A stretch of DNA of 47,364 bases from Acidimicrobiales bacterium (GTDB taxonomy: Bacteria; Actinomycetota; Acidimicrobiia; Acidimicrobiales; Palsa-688). A program made the position numbers and the translations under genes. This document shows positions 32,000-41,029 of the stretch, piece by piece (position 1 is the stretch's first letter; each line of letters starts with the position of its first letter). The notes under the pieces are model-generated. The model ran no database searches, was not told the DNA's origin, and was given only the letters and a program-made list of their open reading frames with translations. Location of the stretch: positions 1 to 47,364 of the forward strand of contig DASUWA010000056.1 of NCBI GenBank assembly GCA_036378675.1. Direction: 5' to 3'.

Positions 32000-33889
32000 A
32001 TGCCCGAACCGGTGACCGAAAAGCAGTCCCGCGAGCTGGCAGAGCAGTCACGCCAGACAGAGTGGGAGAAGCCGAGCTTCGGCAAGGAGCTGTTCCTCGG
32101 GCGGTTCAGACTCGACCTGATCCATCCCCACCCCGTCCCGAGCGAGCGCGACCGCTTGCACGGGGAAGAGTTCCTCTCGAAGTTGCGCGCGTTTCTCGAG
32201 GAAGGGGTCGATCCGTACGAGATCGAACGGGACGCCAAGATCCCCGACAGCGTGGTGAAGGGCATCAAGGAACTCGGCGCCCTCGGAATGAACATCGACG
32301 CCGAGTACGGCGGCCTCGGACTCAGCCATCTCTACTACGGGAAGGCGCTGGCGCTCGCGTCGACATGGCATCCCGCCATCCCGACGCTTCTCTCGGCCCA
32401 CCAGTCGATCGGAGTCCCCGAGCCGTTGAAGATCTTCGGGTCGGAAGAGCAGAAACGCAAGTACCTCCCGCAGGTCGCATCCGACAAGATCAGCGCCTTC
32501 CTGCTGACCGAACCGGACGTTGGCAGCGACCCTGCGCGAATGAGCATGACCGCGACGCCGGCAGAGGACGGATCTGTATATGTCCTCAACGGAGTCAAGC
32601 TCTGGACGACCAACGGCGTCATCGCCGACCTCCTCGTCGTAATGGCGATGGTTCCAAGGTCGGATGGTCACAGAGGCGGGATCAGTGCGTTTGTCGTGGA
32701 CGCTCATGCTGCCGGAGTCGAAGTGCTGCACCGCAATTCGTTCATGGGCTTGCGGGGAATCGAGAACGGGGTAACCCGCTTCACCAACGTTCGCGTTCCC
32801 CGGGAGGACCTGATCGGAGAAGAAGGCAGGGGGCTCCGGATCGCGCTTCAGACCCTCAACACCGGCCGCCTCTCTCTGCCCGCGACGTGCGTGGGCGGGG
32901 TCAAGTGGTGCTTGAAGGTGGCGCGCGAATGGTCCGCCGAACGGGTGCAGTGGGGGATGCCAGTGGGGAAACACGAGGCGGTCGCCAAGAAGCTGGCCTT
33001 CATGGCTGGCAGCGCGTTCGCGGTCGAGGCGGTGTCCGATCTGTCCTCGCTGATGGCCGACGAGGAACGCAACGACATCCGGATCGAGGCCGCGCTCGCC
33101 AAGCTGTTCTGCTCCGAGATGGCGTGGAAGGTCGCGGACGAGCTGGTTCAGATCCGTGGCGGGCGCGGGTACGAGACTGCGGCGTCGCTTCGGGCGAGAG
33201 GGGAGCGCGGGATCGCCGCCGAGCAGGCGCTTCGCGACCTGCGCATCAACCGGATATTCGAGGGATCCTCAGAGATCATGAAGCTGCTGATCGCGCGCGA
33301 AGCGGTCGATCAGCACTTGAGCGTGGCCGGAGGTTTGATCGACCCGGAGGCGGGCCTGCAAGCGAAGGCAAAGGCGGCTGCATCGGCGAGCCGGTTCTAT
33401 GCCGGCTGGCTACCGCAACTGGCCGTCGGCGAGGGGACCAATCCGCAGTCGTTCGACGAGTTCGGACGGCTCGGCACACATTTGCGTTTCGTGGAGCGTT
33501 CCGCCCGCAAGATGGCCCGTAACACGTTCTACGGCATGGCCCGCTGGCAGGGTGGAATGGAGCGCAAGCAGGCGTTCCTCGGGCGGGTGGTCGACATCGG
33601 CGCCGACCTTTGGGCGATGAGCGCGGTCGTGGTTCGGGCGAAGATGCTCGCCGGTGGATCCGCTCCTGACGGCGCCCCCGAGGACCTCGCCGACCTCTTC
33701 TGCCGGCAGGCGCGCAGAAGGGTCGACCAAGCCTTTCACGACCTATGGCACAACGATGACGACACCGAATACGAGGCGGCGATGCACGTGCTCGACGGCC
33801 GTTACGCCTTCTTCGAGGAGGGCATCCTCGACCCCTCGGGCAACGGCCCCATGATCGACGCCACCGGCAACCCACCTGCAAGTCAGTAA
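32000..33889 (+). CDS. Long-form acyl-CoA dehydrogenase (VLCAD/ACAD9-like)
   Basis: A 629-residue protein, longer than standard acyl-CoA dehydrogenases by a C-terminal helical domain (about 440-625), like VLCAD and ACAD9. The core has FLLTEPDVGSDPARMSMTA, GVKLWTTNGVIADL, and LRINRIFEGSSEIMKLLIAR, which corresponds to the C-terminal catalytic region of the family. The C-terminal HLRFVERSARKMARNTFYGMARW is the VLCAD-like membrane-interacting or dimer region. It should start beta-oxidation of long or bulky acyl-CoA. CGGGAGAGAG precedes the ATG. No operon partner follows on its strand. Confidence 0.9.
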   Translation: MPEPVTEKQSRELAEQSRQTEWEKPSFGKELFLGRFRLDLIHPHPVPSERDRLHGEEFLSKLRAFLEEGVDPYEIERDAKIPDSVVKGIKELGALGMNIDAEYGGLGLSHLYYGKALALASTWHPAIPTLLSAHQSIGVPEPLKIFGSEEQKRKYLPQVASDKISAFLLTEPDVGSDPARMSMTATPAEDGSVYVLNGVKLWTTNGVIADLLVVMAMVPRSDGHRGGISAFVVDAHAAGVEVLHRNSFMGLRGIENGVTRFTNVRVPREDLIGEEGRGLRIALQTLNTGRLSLPATCVGGVKWCLKVAREWSAERVQWGMPVGKHEAVAKKLAFMAGSAFAVEAVSDLSSLMADEERNDIRIEAALAKLFCSEMAWKVADELVQIRGGRGYETAASLRARGERGIAAEQALRDLRINRIFEGSSEIMKLLIAREAVDQHLSVAGGLIDPEAGLQAKAKAAASASRFYAGWLPQLAVGEGTNPQSFDEFGRLGTHLRFVERSARKMARNTFYGMARWQGGMERKQAFLGRVVDIGADLWAMSAVVVRAKMLAGGSAPDGAPEDLADLFCRQARRRVDQAFHDLWHNDDDTEYEAAMHVLDGRYAFFEEGILDPSGNGPMIDATGNPPASQ

Positions 33890-33907
33890 CGCCGGAGGTC
33901 AGGAGTC

Positions 33908-35020
33908 TCAGCTACCCCAGCGGATCGTTTCGACAGAGGTGGTCACCGAGTCGAGCACTTCAGGGTCCGGCCGGACCCCGAGCCCGGGGCCGGAAGGCAC
34001 GTGCAGCCGTCCTTGGTCCAGGACGAAAGGTGGCGTCAGGTCGGTCCGCCAGTAGCGGTCCGACGCGGACGTGTCCCCCGGCAGTGTGAACCCCGGGAGG
34101 GCTGCGAGCGCGACGTTGGCGGCGCGGCCCAGCCCGGTCTCGAGCATCCCACCGCACCAGACCGGCACTCCGCTCGCCGCGCAAACATCATGAACGCGCC
34201 TTGCCTCCAGGTACCCACCCACCCGTCCCGCCTTGATGTTGACGACCGAGCACGCCCCACGCGAGATGGCGTCGGCCGCGGCTCGAGCGGACGTGATCGA
34301 CTCGTCCAAACAGATCGGCGTTCGCAACAATCCTGCGAGCGCCGCATGGCCGGCGATGTCGTCTTCCGGCAACGGCTGCTCGATGAGTAGGAGATCGAAG
34401 GGGTCGAGGTTCGACAGATGCCTGGCGTCGGCCAGCGTGTAGGCAGTGTTCGCATCGACCTGTAGCAGCAGGTCGTCCCCGAAGCGCTCTCTCACCGCGC
34501 GGACCGGCTCTATGTCCCAACCCGGCTCGATCTTCAGCTTGACCCGAAGGTATCCATCGGCCAAGTAGCCGGCGACTACGTCCAGCAGCTCGGACACGCT
34601 CCCCGTGATCCCGACCGACACGCCGCACGGAACCGATTCGGCCACCGCGCCGAGATGGGCCGCGAACGACTCGCCTCGTGCGGACAGCTCGGCGTCGAGG
34701 ATCGCCATTTCAACCGCCGCCTTGGCCATCGGATGCCCCTTCACTCCGGCGAGAACGATCTGGAGTTGCTCAGCCGTGAGGTCCGCCCGGCCCCAGAGTC
34801 GCGGCAAAAGGAACTGGCTGATCACCTGCTGTGCCCCCTCGACGTACTCCGATGAGTAGGCGGGCTCGTTCATAGCGACGCACTCCCCCCAGCCCTCGCT
34901 GTCCGGACCGGTCACGTGCACCAAGAGGATGTCGCGGGAGGCCTGCGTTCCGAACGACGTTCGAAAAGGCGAGACCAGAGGCATCTCGATCCGGATCAGA
35001 TCAACTGCGTCAAACTTCAC
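33908..35020 (-). CDS. o-Succinylbenzoate synthase / N-acylamino acid racemase family
   Basis: A 370-residue enolase-superfamily protein with the full OSBS/NSAR catalytic set. Lys161 and Lys163 are in VKLKIEPGWD. Asp189 is in QVDANTAY, Glu214 in IEQPL, Asp239 in CLDES and Lys263 in NIKAGRVGG. OSBS makes o-succinylbenzoate for menaquinone; NSAR racemises N-succinyl or N-acyl amino acids. No other menaquinone gene is near, and an M20 peptidase lies 40 bases upstream on the same strand, which favours the racemase role. The start is GTG with GAGAGG six bases upstream. Confidence 0.87.
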   Translation of the reverse strand: MKFDAVDLIRIEMPLVSPFRTSFGTQASRDILLVHVTGPDSEGWGECVAMNEPAYSSEYVEGAQQVISQFLLPRLWGRADLTAEQLQIVLAGVKGHPMAKAAVEMAILDAELSARGESFAAHLGAVAESVPCGVSVGITGSVSELLDVVAGYLADGYLRVKLKIEPGWDIEPVRAVRERFGDDLLLQVDANTAYTLADARHLSNLDPFDLLLIEQPLPEDDIAGHAALAGLLRTPICLDESITSARAAADAISRGACSVVNIKAGRVGGYLEARRVHDVCAASGVPVWCGGMLETGLGRAANVALAALPGFTLPGDTSASDRYWRTDLTPPFVLDQGRLHVPSGPGLGVRPDPEVLDSVTTSVETIRWGS

Positions 35021-35060
35021 CGGGAACCTCTCTTCGGTAGGTCCAAGACACCCTGGCGAG

Positions 35061-36191
35061 TCACGTCAGGCGGCGAATCAGTTCCGCCAGCAGGGCGGCC
35101 CGTTCGGCCATCGACGGAATGTGCACCCACTCGCCTTCGGCGTGGGCCTTCCCACCGACCGCTCCGAGCCCGTCGAGAGTCGGGACGCCCAACCCGGCGG
35201 TGAAGTTGCCGTCCGAGCCTCCTCCGACGGCCTCGCCGCGCAAAGGCTCCAGGCCGAGCGTCGCAGCCGCTTCCTGGGCTTCATCGAACAACGATGCCGA
35301 TGCGTCCTTCGAGAACGGAGGCCGGTTTGGCCCCCCGGATACGATCAGCCTTGTTCCGTCGACGTGTGGCCGCAACGACCGAATCTCCTTGTCGACCCTG
35401 TCCTGTTCGTCCTGGGTCTCGGCGCGAACGTCCACGTGTACCACCGCGTTCGCAGGCACCGTGTTGGTCGTCGTTCCTCCAGACGCGACCGTCGGGGTGA
35501 CGGTGGTCCCGATATCGGGCCGTGCCACCTGGGTGACCGCCAGTATCTGATGGGCGAGCTCGACGGTCGCGTTCGCGCCGTTCTCGGGCTCGAGCCCAGC
35601 ATGGGCGGCGCGCCCTTCGACCGCGATCTCGTACATCGAGGTCCCCTTGCGTGCCACCTTCAGCGCGCCGTCCGCACTCGGTTCTAGCACCAGGGTCGCG
35701 GTCGCCCCCTCTGCGATCTGCTCTATCAGCAGCCTCGACGTCTGAGATCCGAGCTCCTCGTCCGAGGTGAGCACGTAGGCGACGTTCTCCGGCGATCCCG
35801 TGTGCGCGAGGGCGTGGAACATCTGGACGATTCCAGCTTTCATGTCGAACGCGCCAGGGCCGGTCGCTCGCTCGTCGTCGAAGGCGAACGGCCATCGGGC
35901 GACGGTTCCGTGTGGCCAGACCGTATCGAAGTGCCCGAGAAGGAGGACCGCCGGCGGCCGGTCGTCCGGACCCGGCCGCCACACAAGATGGATGCGGCCG
36001 GCTGTGTCGACTCTCTCCGGAGCTCTTCCGGTCAGGTCAGCGCTGAGGTCTCGGATGATGTCGGCGCAAGCGCCGATCCCGTCGAGATCCGTCGACCCGG
36101 ATTCGGCGTTCACCAACAAAGACAGCTGCTCGAGCATGGCCGGCGTCTTTTTCCGGAACACCTCTACCGCTGACGTTTCGGCGGTTGCCAT
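35061..36191 (-). CDS. M20 family zinc peptidase/deacylase (glutamate carboxypeptidase-like)
   Basis: A 376-residue di-zinc hydrolase. Ligands and catalytic residues are visible in LLGHFDTVWPHG, GAFDMKAGIVQ, TSDEELGS (catalytic Glu pair), LEPSADGALKVARKG and the late HAEGEWVHI. A dimerisation insert runs about 175-290 (HAGLEPENGANATVELAH). It resembles CPG2-type glutamate carboxypeptidases and N-acyl-L-amino acid hydrolases. No signal peptide is present, so it is probably cytoplasmic. The racemase-like gene directly downstream suggests that the pair converts N-acyl amino acids to free L-amino acids. Confidence 0.88.
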   Translation of the reverse strand: MATAETSAVEVFRKKTPAMLEQLSLLVNAESGSTDLDGIGACADIIRDLSADLTGRAPERVDTAGRIHLVWRPGPDDRPPAVLLLGHFDTVWPHGTVARWPFAFDDERATGPGAFDMKAGIVQMFHALAHTGSPENVAYVLTSDEELGSQTSRLLIEQIAEGATATLVLEPSADGALKVARKGTSMYEIAVEGRAAHAGLEPENGANATVELAHQILAVTQVARPDIGTTVTPTVASGGTTTNTVPANAVVHVDVRAETQDEQDRVDKEIRSLRPHVDGTRLIVSGGPNRPPFSKDASASLFDEAQEAAATLGLEPLRGEAVGGGSDGNFTAGLGVPTLDGLGAVGGKAHAEGEWVHIPSMAERAALLAELIRRLT

Positions 36192-36221
36192 AGTGCAGAC
36201 CCTAGTGACCCTCTGCCGGCC

Positions 36222-36683
36222 TTACGAAGAAGATCCACTCTTGACGAGGCTCAGGATCCGCTCCATCTCCTCGTCCTGTGCGGCTAGATGCTTCTGGATC
36301 TCCATCGCTTCGTGGAGAATGGCGCCGGCGTCCTTGTAGGTGTCCTCCGCTCGCTTGTCGGACGCCTTGGCCTGAATGTTCTGCCCGACGATGATGATCG
36401 GCAAGAGAATCAACTGGAGGAAGTTCGACGATATCCAGGCGATGATGATCGTCAGGTTCCCCGATTTGAAGGCCGACGGCGCGCTCAACAAGGCGATGAC
36501 GGTAAAGAGGTAGGCGCACCACATAGTGCCCACGACAACAGTGATGCCAAGACCCAGGCGCGCGTTGAACCGGACTATCGGGTTCGGATGATTGATCCGT
36601 CGTTGGTCGATGGTTCGCGCAGGACCCTGCAATTTGTGGACGGCGATGTGTGGATGCGGCACGTACTCATATTTCGGGGGCAT
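36222..36683 (-). CDS. Small membrane protein, DUF1003-like
   Basis: A 153-residue protein with two transmembrane helices (about 44-68 and 78-100), which are joined by a short loop PSAFKSGN. The charged C-terminal helix starts QNIQAKASDKRAEDTYKDAGAI, and the QN-x-Q segment after helix 2 is typical of DUF1003 proteins. The function of this family is not known. I begin at MPPKYEYVPHPH, since the extension upstream is antisense to the glycosyltransferase start. It lies 31 bases after the glycosyltransferase gene and 30 before the M20 gene, in one run of minus-strand genes. Confidence 0.65.
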   Translation of the reverse strand: MPPKYEYVPHPHIAVHKLQGPARTIDQRRINHPNPIVRFNARLGLGITVVVGTMWCAYLFTVIALLSAPSAFKSGNLTIIIAWISSNFLQLILLPIIIVGQNIQAKASDKRAEDTYKDAGAILHEAMEIQKHLAAQDEEMERILSLVKSGSSS

Positions 36684-36714
36684 GCCCGAATTCTCGCAGC
36701 CTGCAACTCGCGTT

Positions 36715-37755
36715 TCAGCGATGCCTCGTGGCCCGGCGACGTTCCTCGCACACCTGCGCGTAGACGGCGACGTGCTCGGCGACCATCCTCTCCGCAGAAA
36801 AGCGATCTTCCGCAGCCTTACGGCACGCGAACCGGTCGAGTTCGGCGACTCTTTGCAGCGCTTCGACCAGGTCGCTTTGATCGTGGGCAAGTATTCCGGT
36901 GACCCCATCGTCGACTATTTCAGGTGCCGAACCAACGTGCGCGGCGATCACAGGGGTGCCCGTGGCGAGCGCTTCGATCATCACCACTCCGAACGGTTCG
37001 GGCCAGTCGATCGGGTTGAGGAGGCACGTTGCCTCGCCGAGGAGCTGAAGTTTTTCGGTTCTATTCACTTCACCGATGTACTCGATGTCGCCGCCGAGCA
37101 ACGGTTTGACACTGTCGTTGAAGTAGGCCATTTCGGCCGGCTCGGACATCTTGGCGGCGATCTTCAAGGGCATGCCCGCGGACCTTGCTGCCCTCGCGGC
37201 GTGGTGCACTCCCTTGTCCGGGTTCATCCGTCCGAGGAAGACCGCGTAGTCTCCGCCACCCATGCCAACCGGCCAACCGGCGAGGTCGACGCCATGGTGG
37301 ATCACTCCGGCGAGGTTGACTCCCTGCGCGGTGGACGCTTGATGGTGAGAGATGGCGATGACCGGAACGCGGTTGCTGATCGCCTGGTAAATCGGTCCGA
37401 GCTCGCTCAGGAATGGACCATGGTTGGTGGTAACAACCGGGAGCCACGGGAAGCGGTCCGCGTACACGGGCCCTGTCAGCGTGTGATCGTGAAAGATGTC
37501 GAATTGGCGGGCAACGTCGTAGGCGGACATGACGTGGCGCAACTCGACCGACGGTCCCGCAGTGGCGATGCCGCGAGCCGCTTCGAAAAGCCAGGCCTTC
37601 TTGACCGGGCAGGTGCTGTCTCCCGTCGTAAACAGGGTTACGTCATGTCCGGCCGCATCGAGACCTCGCGCGAGAGTGTCGAGCATGATCTCGATCCCCC
37701 CGTAGGCGCTCGGAGGCACTGCGACCCAAGGCGGGGCGACTATCGCAACTCGCAT
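36715..37755 (-). CDS. GT4-family glycosyltransferase
   Basis: A 346-residue GT-B fold enzyme. The N-terminal domain starts RVAIVAPPWVAVPPSAYGGIE and has FDIFHDHTLTGPVYA. The C-terminal nucleotide-sugar domain has FLGRMNPDKGVHHA, and EPFGVVMIEALATGTPVIA carries the E-x7-E motif of retaining GT4 enzymes. It would transfer a sugar from a nucleotide donor to a lipid, small-molecule or glycan acceptor at the cytoplasmic side of the membrane. No signal or membrane helix is visible. The acceptor is unknown. Confidence 0.9.
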   Translation of the reverse strand: MRVAIVAPPWVAVPPSAYGGIEIMLDTLARGLDAAGHDVTLFTTGDSTCPVKKAWLFEAARGIATAGPSVELRHVMSAYDVARQFDIFHDHTLTGPVYADRFPWLPVVTTNHGPFLSELGPIYQAISNRVPVIAISHHQASTAQGVNLAGVIHHGVDLAGWPVGMGGGDYAVFLGRMNPDKGVHHAARAARSAGMPLKIAAKMSEPAEMAYFNDSVKPLLGGDIEYIGEVNRTEKLQLLGEATCLLNPIDWPEPFGVVMIEALATGTPVIAAHVGSAPEIVDDGVTGILAHDQSDLVEALQRVAELDRFACRKAAEDRFSAERMVAEHVAVYAQVCEERRRATRHR

Positions 37756-37947
37756 GGACCTGTGTTCTCGCTCATTCGGATCTGCCCTTCATCGAATGCA
37801 CTTCGCCGGAACCCCGGTCCGGTGGCCCCGGCAGAACTACTCCTGCACGGTAGTCTTCCCCTAACCCCCCCGAAATCCGAGATCGCTCCGGCCAGGTACG
37901 AGTCCGCCAGAGTTGTACAAAGCCCCTGGTCAAGCCGTATCAGCGCA

Positions 37948-38793
37948 TCAGGCGGAGGCGCTCGCGATCAGGTACCCCCTGGTCAGCCTCACTTCTCCGC
38001 CGACCAAACGTTCTCGCAGCGCGGCGTCGACGGATTCGGCGGCCCGCTGCCGAGTTTCCTCGTCGGCATCCTTCAATGCGTCGCGCGCCGCTCCGACCCT
38101 CAGGCTCGTCGCGGCGTATCGGGAAACCTCATCCTCCGGTACGACCAGCGTGTCGTTGTAGGGCGCGATAACTACCTCGCTGAAACCGGCATCACGGAGC
38201 ACAGAGTTCACGCGTTCCGGATCGGCGAGCGAGAACGGTCCCGGCTCGCCTTCTGCCGGCATCGGTGGGGGCGTTCCCGTCGCTGTCATCACTGCCATGC
38301 CCGGTACCAACATCCACTCATTGGCGAAGATGTGTTGCCAGCACGCGAAAGCGAGTCGCCCGCCGTGGCGAAGCGATCGTCGAACGTTTGCAAAGGCGAG
38401 AACCGGTTCGGCGTAGAACATGACCCCGAATCGAGAGAAGGCCGCATCGAACCTCATCTCCCCGAAGTCCTCGGTCTGGACATCGGCGTGAACGAACTCG
38501 ATATTCGACATCCCCGCCTCATCAGCGCGCTGTCTCGCCTTGACCAGCATCTCGGATGCGATGTCGGCGCCGACCACTTGGCCGCCCGGCTCCACCATTC
38601 GGGCGATCGCAACAGTTGTGCCGCCCGTTCCGCAACCAACGTCGAGAATGCGTTCTCCAGGCCGAGGGTTGAGCGCGCCAAACGCCCTCCTGCCCGGCTC
38701 GGCGGCGGTGCTCTCGATCCGCTCCTCGATCTCGATCCAGGTCGCCGCCATCTCTTCCCAGAACTCAGCCTGCTCCTCGTTGGCAATCGGCAT
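37948..38793 (-). CDS. SAM-dependent methyltransferase (UbiE/Methyltransf_25-like)
   Basis: A 281-residue class I methyltransferase. NEEQAEFWEEMAATWIEIEERI is a lead-in helix. Motif I is ERILDVGCGTGGTTVAIARMV, motif II VVGADIASEML, and FDAAFSRFGVMFYAEPVLAFANVRRSLRHGGRLAF carries the later motifs. This shape is widespread in actinobacteria, with substrates ranging from quinones to lipids. It starts 10 bases after the stop of the anchored hypothetical gene. The 192-base stretch to the glycosyltransferase contains no gene or clear terminator. Confidence 0.87.
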   Translation of the reverse strand: MPIANEEQAEFWEEMAATWIEIEERIESTAAEPGRRAFGALNPRPGERILDVGCGTGGTTVAIARMVEPGGQVVGADIASEMLVKARQRADEAGMSNIEFVHADVQTEDFGEMRFDAAFSRFGVMFYAEPVLAFANVRRSLRHGGRLAFACWQHIFANEWMLVPGMAVMTATGTPPPMPAEGEPGPFSLADPERVNSVLRDAGFSEVVIAPYNDTLVVPEDEVSRYAATSLRVGAARDALKDADEETRQRAAESVDAALRERLVGGEVRLTRGYLIASASA

Positions 38794-38803
38794 CGCGCAA
38801 AGA

Positions 38804-39682
38804 CTAGAAGTCTTGAGGCTGGTAGGTGGCCAATCCGTGCTGTCCGGCGAGCGGGTTCCAAGCCTCGACGAATACCTGTTTGTCGCTATCCGCCTTGGTC
38901 GAGAAAGCTTGCCCAGCGGCGAAGTTCGCATCGCTCATCGGGTTGGCTCCGCAGGTCACACCGCCTCCGGCTATGTCCGCCATCCAGGCTACGTACGCCC
39001 GGTCGGCCTGGACCGAGTCGTTGAGCACTGCAATCAGGCTCTGGATTAGCGAACGGTCAGCGAGCGGGGTTGACTCGACCTTGTCCAATCGATTGAGGTC
39101 GCTGAGCCCTTGCTCGCGTTCGGTGACGACTTGGCCGACTGCAGCCTCGCCATCCGAGGGTTGCATCGAGCACGACTCGACCGCGTCGATGGCGGTTATC
39201 AATTTTTCGCGACCGGCACCCGTCTCGTCGATGATCGCGTTTACCGCCGTGAGCGTCGAGCGGCTGCTCGCGCTCTGTCCGTCAGCCGCAGGAGGGGTCG
39301 TTGTCGAACTGTGTGGAGACTGCGCGCTACGGGACGATGACTTCTTGATGGCAGGCGCCGGCGTTGTAGACCGAGCCTTGGTCGCCGCGCGCGCGGTCCG
39401 TTGTGGATGCGGGTGACCAATCGACGGTAGGCCGGTCGTCAACACCGCCAGAGCGACGAGCGCTGCCGCGCCGAATGCCGCCGCAGATATGAGCCACATG
39501 GTCGCGGTTGCGCTATGTCGCCTGCGTCGGGTGTGCCGAATCACTGAACGGTCCGGCGGACCCGGCGCAGGAACATTGGGCGCCGCCGGGATCAACGGGT
39601 CGGGCGGAGGGTAGGGCGGCCCCCAGCCGCCGTCAGTGGCTCGGCCGTGCGTGACGCGTTTCTCCCTCCAGCCTGAAAACAT
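38804..39682 (-). CDS. Hypothetical membrane-anchored extracytoplasmic protein
   Basis: A 292-residue protein I do not recognise. It has a Pro-rich cytoplasmic N-terminus (WGPPYPPPDPLIPAAPNVPAPG), a basic patch (HTRRRRH), one transmembrane helix (MWLISAAAFGAAALVALAVL), a Ser/Thr/Pro linker, then a mostly helical domain of about 150 residues. The domain has two conserved-looking Cys (SCSMQPSDG and VTCGANPM) that could be disulphide-bonded outside the membrane. I start at MFSGWREKR; an earlier start would add 18 residues. The start region lies opposite the 5' side of the divergent P450 gene. Confidence 0.7.
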   Translation of the reverse strand: MFSGWREKRVTHGRATDGGWGPPYPPPDPLIPAAPNVPAPGPPDRSVIRHTRRRRHSATATMWLISAAAFGAAALVALAVLTTGLPSIGHPHPQRTARAATKARSTTPAPAIKKSSSRSAQSPHSSTTTPPAADGQSASSRSTLTAVNAIIDETGAGREKLITAIDAVESCSMQPSDGEAAVGQVVTEREQGLSDLNRLDKVESTPLADRSLIQSLIAVLNDSVQADRAYVAWMADIAGGGVTCGANPMSDANFAAGQAFSTKADSDKQVFVEAWNPLAGQHGLATYQPQDF

Positions 39683-39788
39683 CAGCCGCCTTTCATTCGG
39701 GATCCGCGATCTCAGGCTAAGGGATCCGACGGACACGGTCTACCACCCGGGCTTGTGGCACACATCCGCTCGGCGGCAAGATGCGGAA

Positions 39789-41015
39789 GTGCGGTCGCTG
39801 TCCGAGGCTCCTTATCTCGATCTGTTTGACCCCGAATTCATGGCGGACCCCGAGCCGAGAGTGGTTGAGCTTCGCAAGCAGGCGTCGGTGTTCCGCACCC
39901 CGCTGGGCGCTTCGGTCGTCGACCGAGACAAGGTTCACGACCTCCTTCGCGACCGCTTGCTGCATAGCTCACTGCTGCACCTGCTCCGGCTGCAGGGCGT
40001 CAACGACGGACCCCTGTACGATCTCGCCTCGTCCTCCCTTCTGGGACTCGAGGGTGAGGATCACACCCGCATCCGGCGGCTCGTTTCACGGTCGTTCACG
40101 CCGAGAGCCGCAGACGGCCACCGGGAGTTCATGAGAGAGCTGGTCGAACAGCTGTTGGACGGTTTCGTCCCGACGGGAAGATGCGAGTTCATGAGCGAAT
40201 TCGCTGACCGCTACCCGGTTCAGGTCATTGCTCATCTCATGGGTGTCCCACGCGAGGATTATCCCCTGTTCTCTCGCTGGGGTGATTCACTCACCCATCT
40301 CCTGTCTCTCGAGCTGTTTCAGTACCGAGCCCAGGTCGAGAGCGCGCAGTCGGAGCTTGCGGCGTACCTGACCGACCTTGTCGCAGACAGGCGCAAGAAC
40401 CCAAAGGACGACCTCGTTTCGGAGCTGATCGCGGCACGGGACGGCTCCGATCGGCTCAATGACTACGAGCTCATGTCCCTGCTCGGCGGGCTACTTTTCG
40501 CTGGTTATGACACGACCCGCAACCAGCTCGGCATGGCGATGTCGATCTTCTCCGATCACTCTGATGACTGGGTTGCGTTGGCCGAGCGGCCCGAGTTGGC
40601 GCCGCAAGCCGTCGACGAGGTGATGCGTGTGGCCGGCGTCGTGTCCGTCGTGCCGAGGGTCACCACAACGGACATCGAGATCGACGGCTGGCTCATTCCC
40701 AAGGACACGCTCGTGTCGTTGTCGCTTGCGGGTGCCAACCACGACCCGAAGGTGTACGACGACCCGAATGCTTTCGACATCTACACCACCAGGCCGGAAC
40801 CTCACGTCGGCTTCGGTGGAGGTGCCCACCACTGCTTGGGGGCGAATCTGGCACGAGCTGAGATGCAGGAGGCGCTCCCGCTTCTTGCCGCAGCGATGCC
40901 GGGGATGCGCATGGCCGAGCCGGCGGAGTGGCGGTCCCCGCTGGGCGGGATATTCGGCCCAACCAAGCTGATGATCGAATTCACGCCGTCGCAGCGCCGA
41001 CAAGTCACGGCCTAG
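39789..41015 (+). CDS. Cytochrome P450
   Basis: A 408-residue soluble P450. The I-helix reads LLFAGYDTTRNQL, the ExxR is Glu277-Arg280, and the heme segment VGFGGGAHHCLGANLARAE places the ligand at Cys349. DHTRIRRLVSRSFTPRAADG is the C-helix. I chose GTG before RSLSEAPYLDLFDPEF because typical P450s begin just before such a segment; no ribosome binding site supports it, and the frame is open to 39636. The alpha/beta hydrolase gene follows after 14 bases, so the two are co-transcribed. The substrate is unknown. Confidence 0.9.
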   Translation: MRSLSEAPYLDLFDPEFMADPEPRVVELRKQASVFRTPLGASVVDRDKVHDLLRDRLLHSSLLHLLRLQGVNDGPLYDLASSSLLGLEGEDHTRIRRLVSRSFTPRAADGHREFMRELVEQLLDGFVPTGRCEFMSEFADRYPVQVIAHLMGVPREDYPLFSRWGDSLTHLLSLELFQYRAQVESAQSELAAYLTDLVADRRKNPKDDLVSELIAARDGSDRLNDYELMSLLGGLLFAGYDTTRNQLGMAMSIFSDHSDDWVALAERPELAPQAVDEVMRVAGVVSVVPRVTTTDIEIDGWLIPKDTLVSLSLAGANHDPKVYDDPNAFDIYTTRPEPHVGFGGGAHHCLGANLARAEMQEALPLLAAAMPGMRMAEPAEWRSPLGGIFGPTKLMIEFTPSQRRQVTA

Positions 41016-41029
41016 GTATCGTCGGACCA

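Noticed and set aside
37756-37947. Possible small gene or terminator between glycosyltransferase and methyltransferase
   Set aside because: No open frame with coding character; the GC-rich inverted words (CCGGAACCCCGG region) do not form a clean stem with a U-tract.
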